From positions 14,673 to 25,247 of the forward strand of contig NZOA01000055.1 of NCBI GenBank assembly GCA_002695115.1: 10,575 nt of DNA. The letters run 5' to 3'. Positions 5,759 through 10,575 of the stretch are shown in pieces; positions within the stretch are counted from its first letter, which is position 1; each line of letters begins with the position of its first letter. Made by a program: the position numbers and the translations under genes. Source of the stretch: Planctomycetota bacterium. Lineage in GTDB: Bacteria; Planctomycetota; UBA8108. The notes below the pieces were generated by a model. The model had not been told where the DNA came from and searched no databases. It was given only the letters and a program-made list of their open reading frames with translations.

Positions 5759-8700
5759 TCAGCCCTGGGTTACGCAATTGGAGAGCTCGCAGGAACCCTC
5801 CTGCGATGGCGCGCAATCGCCGCCGGGAGCGGGCGCCGGTATCACGAAACCGTCGACGCTGAAGAGATAACGAAGGAGGCCGATGGCATCGTCGATGGAA
5901 ACCTGCTCGTTGCCGTTGATGTCGCAACCCTGCAGGCAGCGCGGCTCCTGCTCGCCAAGGAAGAGGTAAAACAGGATCGTCACCGCATCGGAGATATCGA
6001 CCGCCTGGTCACCGTTACAATTGCCACGCACGAAGGACGGCGTCGCCTCGCCCAATCGCTGGATCGAGCCGGGTGAGCCGTAGAGGCGGGAGGAAATGCC
6101 CCAATTGAGATGCGTGTCATTGTCGATGTCCTCGTGAATCTCGAACAGCTCGAGGCTGTAGCCCAGGCCATCGGCACGAGCCGGCCACGGCGCATCCTGC
6201 GAATACCTGACGATGTCGACGGTGGCGGGATAGCCCGGGCCATCATCCTTCAGGCGCAGCTTCTCACCCTCATTGCTCAGGCTGCCCGGGTAGGGGCCGA
6301 GGATCCGGGCGGGAGTGCCGTACACCCTGCGGAAGGCGACCGGGTCCTTGGCGAGGATGACAACCTCGTCCCGGGCGACATTGGTGCCATCGGGGAAGAG
6401 GTACTCCTGGCGCACGCCGTTTTCATCGTTCGCCCCGAGGCCCGCGACCGTCCAGCCGGAAACGTCGACCTGGGATCCGGAGTTATTCCAGAGCTCCAGG
6501 TATTCCGCCTCGTCATCGCCGAGCGGGTTGTACATTACCTCCGTGATCATCAGGCGGTCGTAGCCGGTGAAGCGCTCGGTACCGCGAAGGTAGTTGATCA
6601 TGTAGCTGCGCCGCGAGCGGATGTGAGCCATGACCCTCGCAATGTTCGGCTCGAAGCCGGAGGGCGCTGAGCGATCGCCGGCCGGGCTCGTACGTCCCCA
6701 GGCGTTGAAGTCATCACGCTGTTCGTCCATGAGCAGGTCGCTGTAATCGGCCAGCCGCTGCTCGTAGAAATCGAGCGTGTACTTCTCGTGGATGGCCCCC
6801 CAGAGGCGCACCAGGTAGGCGCGGCGGAAATAGGTACCGGACTGGGAAAAGAACTTGTCCAGAAGGTGATTGCCGGTGCCTCCACCGCGCACGCTGGTGG
6901 TATTCCAGATCGTCATGCCGGGGTTGTCCATGCGGTCGTTGTAGACCCCACCGTTGCCTCCATCCCAGCGCTTGCCGTAGCAGAGGTCGAGGTCCCAGCC
7001 GGTGGCGATCCAGCGATCACTCTCGAGGTCATGATAGAGGTAATGATTCTTGTGCGGATAGTCGCGGTTGTTGATCAGCACCTGCCCCGCCTGGTAGTCG
7101 ATGAGCGTGTCCGGCTCGGTTTTCTCGAGGAAGAAATCGGTGAGCTGGTTGCGGGGAGTGTCGTGAAGCGCGTTCAGGAAGGTGCGCAGATCGCTGTAGT
7201 CCTCATGCTGGTTGGTTTTCTTCTCGTAGGTACCGTTTCGCTCCTCGCGTGAGGCGGTCGCCTTGTAGAGGTTGCCATCGGCATTGAGCCCGACACGATC
7301 CAGCCAGCGCTCTTCCGGGTTCTCCATCACCGCGTAGAGGGCGTGGTAGGAACCGTTGGCATGAATACGGAAAAATTCATGGCTCAGGGCGGGATTGTCC
7401 ATCTCATCAAAGAGCCTCCAGGCCATGGTTTCGCGAACGAGCGCCTTGTCCGTCCACAGGCTCTGCAGGTTAAAACGCTTTTTTCCGAAGAAGAGGTGCC
7501 CCTTGTTCATCTTGACCTTCAGAAAGGGCTTGGTGGCTCCGTAGACGCTCCCCCCTCGGCGGCGAATCTGCGCCTGGTGGAAAATATCACCCCTGGAAGC
7601 GATGGAAAAACGCCGATAGGCGCGGCCGGAACCCGAGAGCCAGCTGCGGCCATTGGCCGAGGGCGTGATGAACGTAATGATGGGAAGAGGCGAGTCGGGC
7701 TGGTTGTCATTGACATAGTAGCCGTAGACATCCTCGGTGTCGGTGCGCGGGGGGAAAACACGCAGCCCGCACCCGCTGCGCGCCTCGACCTTGAAGGTCA
7801 CGACGGTATTGTGCGGCTGGGCCGGGATGTCGACACCGTAGACCCCGTCACCCGCAGCCCCATCGTTGGACACCCCATCATCGAACATCTCGAGCTCCCG
7901 GTTCGCGCCGCTGAGAGAGGTCACGAGCTTGACCTCGGTCGGCTCGCCCCTCACCCGGGCAGTGATGGTCGTGGAGTCGGCGGAGGTCGGCTCCCGCGGC
8001 CAGCGGTTCAGGTTGCTGACGAAGGGCGGCAGGCAATCCCTGGCGACCACGTTGAGCTCGCCGGGGGTGGCCACACCGCCGCCTCCACCGCCGCGCTGCC
8101 AGAAGACGCCCCGGCTGGCGGTCGAAACGGACAGCCGTGCCGTGAGAGTGTCGCCACCGCTGAGCTGGAGATAGGAGAAGCTGAGGGTATGGGTGACCGC
8201 CGCTGAGCGGTCGAGATCCACCGGCAGGTCCAGGCGCACGGAATTCGCCGAGCCGCTTCCGCGGCCGGTGGAGACGAGGTGCAGGGATGGCTCATCGAAG
8301 CGCTCTCCTCCCGCGGCGCGGCTCCAGCGGCTGCCGGAGTGGTTCCCCCGCGGATCCCAATCGCCGATGCCATCATCAAAGCTGCCGCCGGGAACGAGAT
8401 TGGTATCCGGCTCCCGCGTATCAACCAGGGAGATGTTGTCGATGAGGTATTGGCCCGCCTCCTGGATGTAGATATAGATCCTGCTGCTGGTGGCCGTGCC
8501 AGAGACGCTGACCGTGCTCCACTCATCTTCGCCGCCGGGCACCTGGGCATCCATGGCGCCCGAGTCGGTCCAGCTGGCCGGATCGTCGGACACCGCGTCG
8601 TCGACGATCTTTTCGAGGCTGAAGCCGAGACCGTCGGCGCCGACGTTCCAGTCCTCCGTCTCTCCGTAGCGGGCCGAGTCGGCAAGCGTGCCGGCCGCAT

Positions 8701-10348
8701 CGACCAGGGTGATTCTCTCTCCATCGTTGGAAAGCTGCCCCTCCCAATTGCCGGCGGTATTGTCGATGCCATAGCCGGCGCGAACGGCCTCCTCGTCACC
8801 GCAGACCACGAGAAAGGCCCCCGGCAGGAGAGGCGTGCTCTCCTCGAAGCAGAAATCGATCCCCTGGGTGAAACAATAGCCCTGCAGGTCAATCGGGGAA
8901 CCGGTCGTATTGGTCAATTCGATGTATTCGCGCGTCTCGTAGGGATCGTTGTCCGCCGGGTGGTACATGATCTCATTGATGGCTACCGCCGGCGACGGGC
9001 GCGGCGGCGGCGGGCACTCTATGCTGACGTTCACCGCCATCGGGGTGGGAGCCTCGTCGGGACGGCCCCTCCAATTGCTGGGATTGTCGGACTCGAAGAG
9101 GGCGCAGAGCCTCTGCAGCGAGCCGCCGGCACCATCGGCTCCAAGGTCCCAGGGGGCATCGTCATCGTAGCGCACCGTGTCAACGACCGCCGAGGTCCTG
9201 TCAACCAGCTCGATATTCTCGCCGCCGTTGTTGAGCGCGGAGCCTGCCCAGAGCACGAGCCTGCTGGGTATCAGGCCAAACTCGGGCCCCAGGGCGAGCG
9301 GGTTGCGGCAGATCACCAGGAAGCCGCCGGATTCGATTACCGTGCCGGCCTCGAACTCATGCCGAATGCCGCCGGTGAAGGCCCAGCCGCCCAGGTCGAC
9401 CGTCCGGGCGCCTGAATTGTACAGCTCGATGAACTCGAGATCGGCGCCCTCCCGGGGGTTGTAGTGGATCTCGTTGATGACCACGCCGTAGCGGGGCGTC
9501 TCCTCCCCGGCCTCGTCGACCTCGTCACAGGCGTCACCGAGACCATCGCGATCTCGATCACGCTGGTTGGAATTTTCGTCGCCGGGGCAATTGTCACAGG
9601 CATCTCCGACACCATCGCCATCGCCATCGGCCTGCCCCGCATTGGAATCCTCGGGGCAATTGTCCTCGTCGGAGTTGATGCCATCTCCATCGGGATCGTC
9701 GACTCCATCTTCGATCGTCAGGCGGTTGGCGGAGCCATCGGATCCATCGTTGCGATTGGAGTTCGGGCCCACCGGCGAGTTGGCCAGGTCGAGGACGTCG
9801 CCGACCTCGAGGGTGACATCAAGCGTTCTCGTGACGCCCGCGCCATCTCCGCCGGCGATCACCTCGGAATCGATCAACTCGCCGTTGTGAAAGAGGAGCC
9901 CGCTCACCCCGGCCCCGTTGAGATTCACCTCCCGGGTATGCCAGGTGACCTCAAACGCTCCGGCCCGATCGCTCGTCCAGCGCCGGATGGGCCAGTGCTC
10001 CTCGCTGGGGCAGCTGTTGGTGCCGTTGGGGTGGACCCCCTCCTGGGTGATATTGGTCCACGGACAATTCGAGGGCGCCAGCCGCCAGCCCGTTCCTCTC
10101 CAGTGAGCCGGCTCGAAGAGAATAAACTCATCGGCCGCATAGCTGTTGTTGCCATCGGCGGTGCGGTTGTAATAGCCGTAGGTCCAGCCATTGACCCCCT
10201 GCTCGCCAGCGGGCGACCAGTCATTCATCGAATCGGCGATCGTGTCAGCCCGGAGGGGCGCTGGGCAGAAAACGGCCACGGCCGCGAACAATAAAAAAGC
10301 GACAGCACCGTGGAGCGACGATGATTTATATTTTCTGACTTTATGCAT
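5759..10348 (-). CDS. Secreted CotH-kinase / lamin-tail multidomain protein with TSP3 repeats and dockerin-like end
   Basis: 1529 residues from an ATG at 10346-10348 with only a weak GAG upstream. Residues 1-34 are a signal peptide (KVRKYK, then [12 protein letters not shown], cleavage after PLRA). Domains in order: an N-terminal beta-rich region (36-215); thrombospondin type 3 calcium repeats (217-275, [15 protein letters not shown] and [15 protein letters not shown]); lamin-tail domain 1 (288-415, [17 protein letters not shown]); lamin-tail 2 (455-582, [18 protein letters not shown]); a carbohydrate-binding-like region (about 645-770, [11 protein letters not shown]); an Ig-like stretch (about 774-858); a CotH-type kinase-like domain (about 908-1190); lamin-tail 3 (1266-1402, [18 protein letters not shown]); and a dockerin-like pair (1440-1500). 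The CotH part has the polar motif [15 protein letters not shown] (1093-1107) and GWDLDLCYG (1117-1125), matching the conserved catalytic-type motifs of CotH kinases. CotH of Bacillus phosphorylates a spore-coat protein; here a surface role is likely but the substrate is unknown. Confidence 0.9.
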   Translation of the reverse strand: MHKVRKYKSSSLHGAVAFLLFAAVAVFCPAPLRADTIADSMNDWSPAGEQGVNGWTYGYYNRTADGNNSYAADEFILFEPAHWRGTGWRLAPSNCPWTNITQEGVHPNGTNSCPSEEHWPIRRWTSDRAGAFEVTWHTREVNLNGAGVSGLLFHNGELIDSEVIAGGDGAGVTRTLDVTLEVGDVLDLANSPVGPNSNRNDGSDGSANRLTIEDGVDDPDGDGINSDEDNCPEDSNAGQADGDGDGVGDACDNCPGDENSNQRDRDRDGLGDACDEVDEAGEETPRYGVVINEIHYNPREGADLEFIELYNSGARTVDLGGWAFTGGIRHEFEAGTVIESGGFLVICRNPLALGPEFGLIPSRLVLWAGSALNNGGENIELVDRTSAVVDTVRYDDDAPWDLGADGAGGSLQRLCALFESDNPSNWRGRPDEAPTPMAVNVSIECPPPPRPSPAVAINEIMYHPADNDPYETREYIELTNTTGSPIDLQGYCFTQGIDFCFEESTPLLPGAFLVVCGDEEAVRAGYGIDNTAGNWEGQLSNDGERITLVDAAGTLADSARYGETEDWNVGADGLGFSLEKIVDDAVSDDPASWTDSGAMDAQVPGGEDEWSTVSVSGTATSSRIYIYIQEAGQYLIDNISLVDTREPDTNLVPGGSFDDGIGDWDPRGNHSGSRWSRAAGGERFDEPSLHLVSTGRGSGSANSVRLDLPVDLDRSAAVTHTLSFSYLQLSGGDTLTARLSVSTASRGVFWQRGGGGGGVATPGELNVVARDCLPPFVSNLNRWPREPTSADSTTITARVRGEPTEVKLVTSLSGANRELEMFDDGVSNDGAAGDGVYGVDIPAQPHNTVVTFKVEARSGCGLRVFPPRTDTEDVYGYYVNDNQPDSPLPIITFITPSANGRSWLSGSGRAYRRFSIASRGDIFHQAQIRRRGGSVYGATKPFLKVKMNKGHLFFGKKRFNLQSLWTDKALVRETMAWRLFDEMDNPALSHEFFRIHANGSYHALYAVMENPEERWLDRVGLNADGNLYKATASREERNGTYEKKTNQHEDYSDLRTFLNALHDTPRNQLTDFFLEKTEPDTLIDYQAGQVLINNRDYPHKNHYLYHDLESDRWIATGWDLDLCYGKRWDGGNGGVYNDRMDNPGMTIWNTTSVRGGGTGNHLLDKFFSQSGTYFRRAYLVRLWGAIHEKYTLDFYEQRLADYSDLLMDEQRDDFNAWGRTSPAGDRSAPSGFEPNIARVMAHIRSRRSYMINYLRGTERFTGYDRLMITEVMYNPLGDDEAEYLELWNNSGSQVDVSGWTVAGLGANDENGVRQEYLFPDGTNVARDEVVILAKDPVAFRRVYGTPARILGPYPGSLSNEGEKLRLKDDGPGYPATVDIVRYSQDAPWPARADGLGYSLELFEIHEDIDNDTHLNWGISSRLYGSPGSIQRLGEATPSFVRGNCNGDQAVDISDAVTILFYLFLGEQEPRCLQGCDINGNEQVSIDDAIGLLRYLFSVDGFVIPAPAPGGDCAPSQEGSCELSNCVTQG
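5849..6031 (-). other. Dockerin-like module of the CotH/lamin-tail protein
   Basis: Both loops look competent for calcium: [12 protein letters not shown] and [12 protein letters not shown], each followed by a hydrophobic helix ([22 protein letters not shown]). The tail is Pro/Gly/Cys-rich. The loops are better preserved than in the PPC-repeat protein. Confidence 0.8.
6143..6553 (-). other. Lamin-tail domain 3
   Basis: The domain opens with [25 protein letters not shown] and ends with the motif [17 protein letters not shown]. The endings of lamin-tail 1 ([17 protein letters not shown]) and lamin-tail 2 ([17 protein letters not shown]) match it, which shows the three are related copies. This copy follows the kinase-like domain, whereas the other two precede it. 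Confidence 0.8.
6779..7627 (-). other. CotH kinase-like domain
   Basis: The domain has the usual features of the family: an early [24 protein letters not shown] strand region, [10 protein letters not shown], a [13 protein letters not shown] helix, the [18 protein letters not shown] segment, the NNRDYPHKN polar motif, and the GWDLDLCYG Asp motif. All expected Asp/Asn positions are present, so an active fold is plausible. Confidence 0.8.
9104..9487 (-). other. Lamin-tail domain 1
   Basis: Reads [36 protein letters not shown] and then [19 protein letters not shown]; these are the standard LTD signatures (INEI, EFIEL, VDLGGW). It follows the TSP3 repeats directly. Confidence 0.8.
9521..9700 (-). 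other. Thrombospondin type 3 calcium-binding repeats
   Basis: About two and a half TSP3 repeats with D-x-D-G-D-G and DNCP/DACD motifs. In animals and bacteria such repeats wrap several calcium ions and use disulfides; here the Cys residues of both DNCP and both DACD motifs are retained. Confidence 0.85.
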
Positions 10349-10575
10349 TTGAACTCATGTGCCTGTAGAGACCCCGAAAACTACGGGCACGGACACTACA
10401 GCTATCATCCAGCCATCCTGCCTTTTTTTGGATAAAATTTACCTCGAATCCGCAAAAAACCTCGGCTGGGCGATACCAGGCAGGCTTTCAGCCATTCCCT
10501 AAGCGCCGAGCTCCTGCGATCGTGTATCTTATATGCCTGTAAATATTTGAGCCCCCGAAACGATGAAACCCAGAC
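10349..10575. other. Upstream region of the 1529-residue gene
   Basis: The 227 bp to the right edge is AT-richer than the genes. It holds a terminator-like hairpin at 10454-10484 but no convincing -35/-10 pair on the minus strand. The short sequence ACAGGCA(C)AT occurs twice on the minus strand (near 10358 and 10533). The right end has no recognisable gene. Confidence 0.45.
10454..10484 (-). terminator. Possible terminator of a gene beyond the right edge
   Basis: On the minus strand, CCT and CTGG pair with CCAG and AGG around a GC/CCG internal loop, followed directly by six T. The interrupted stem makes this uncertain; it could instead act as a leader attenuator for the 1529-residue gene. 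Confidence 0.35.

Noticed and set aside
8279..9415. Plus-strand frame of 378 residues, and similar long frames at 7343-8206 and 9464-10294
   Set aside because: These are antisense shadows of the 1529-residue gene. Their sequences are low-complexity (R/A/G/V/I-rich) and no family is recognised.
10563..10575. Start of a plus-strand gene (ATG AAA CCC AGA)
   Set aside because: There is no Shine-Dalgarno upstream and only four codons are visible, so no claim can be supported.
10402..10575. Open minus-strand frame entering from the right edge as the end of a neighbouring gene
   Set aside because: About 57 open codons show no recognisable motif, and the frame would run through a terminator-like hairpin; chance is as likely.

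Overview
The window is high-GC bacterial DNA with every supported gene on the minus strand. Reading from right to left in the direction of transcription, the genes are: a 1529-residue multidomain secreted protein (5759-10348); a split-looking gene that I read as one exported selenoprotein (4533-5618); a roughly 1218-residue secreted repeat protein (464-4120); and the first 105 codons of a secreted HtrA/trypsin-like protein that runs off the left edge (1-317). All four begin with a Sec-type signal peptide, so this is an export-oriented, cell-surface or periplasmic gene block. The gaps of 140-412 bp, the terminator-like hairpins and the leader-specific motifs suggest separate transcription units rather than one tight operon.

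The two giant proteins end in the same kind of paired dockerin-like calcium loop module, with a hydrophobic YLFLG or LFIGG segment after each loop and a Pro-rich, Cys-containing tail. In my knowledge this architecture, together with PPC repeats, lamin-tail domains, a CotH kinase domain, thrombospondin type 3 repeats and EF-hand redoxins, is typical of Planctomycetota and related environmental bacteria. That assignment is an inference; no rRNA or other phylogenetic marker lies in the window.

The most interesting locus is 4533-5618. The reading frame encodes a signal peptide, two canonical EF-hands, a Gly/Arg/Ser linker and the start of a redoxin fold, then meets an in-frame TGA at 4932-4934 within FGSYT-stop-PPF. 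The same frame stays open for another 132 sense codons and contains the hallmarks of the iodothyronine deiodinase family (VVYIREAHPIDG, then PDRLYLVG, then GPRGFKP). The stop sits exactly where deiodinases carry selenocysteine. A 6-bp hairpin with a CGGGC loop begins 14 nt after the TGA, as expected for a bacterial SECIS element. Gene finders would break this gene into a 228-residue and a 63-residue piece.

Secondary points of interest are the loss of the usual catalytic His in the HtrA-like protein (TSPTVV instead of TNxHVV), an alternating A/B pattern among the eight Cys-rich PPC-like repeats, and a 412-bp intergenic region (4121-4532) with a 16-bp tandem repeat, two palindromes and two perfect TATAAT boxes. 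I saw no tRNA, rRNA, CRISPR array, insertion sequence or other mobile element.
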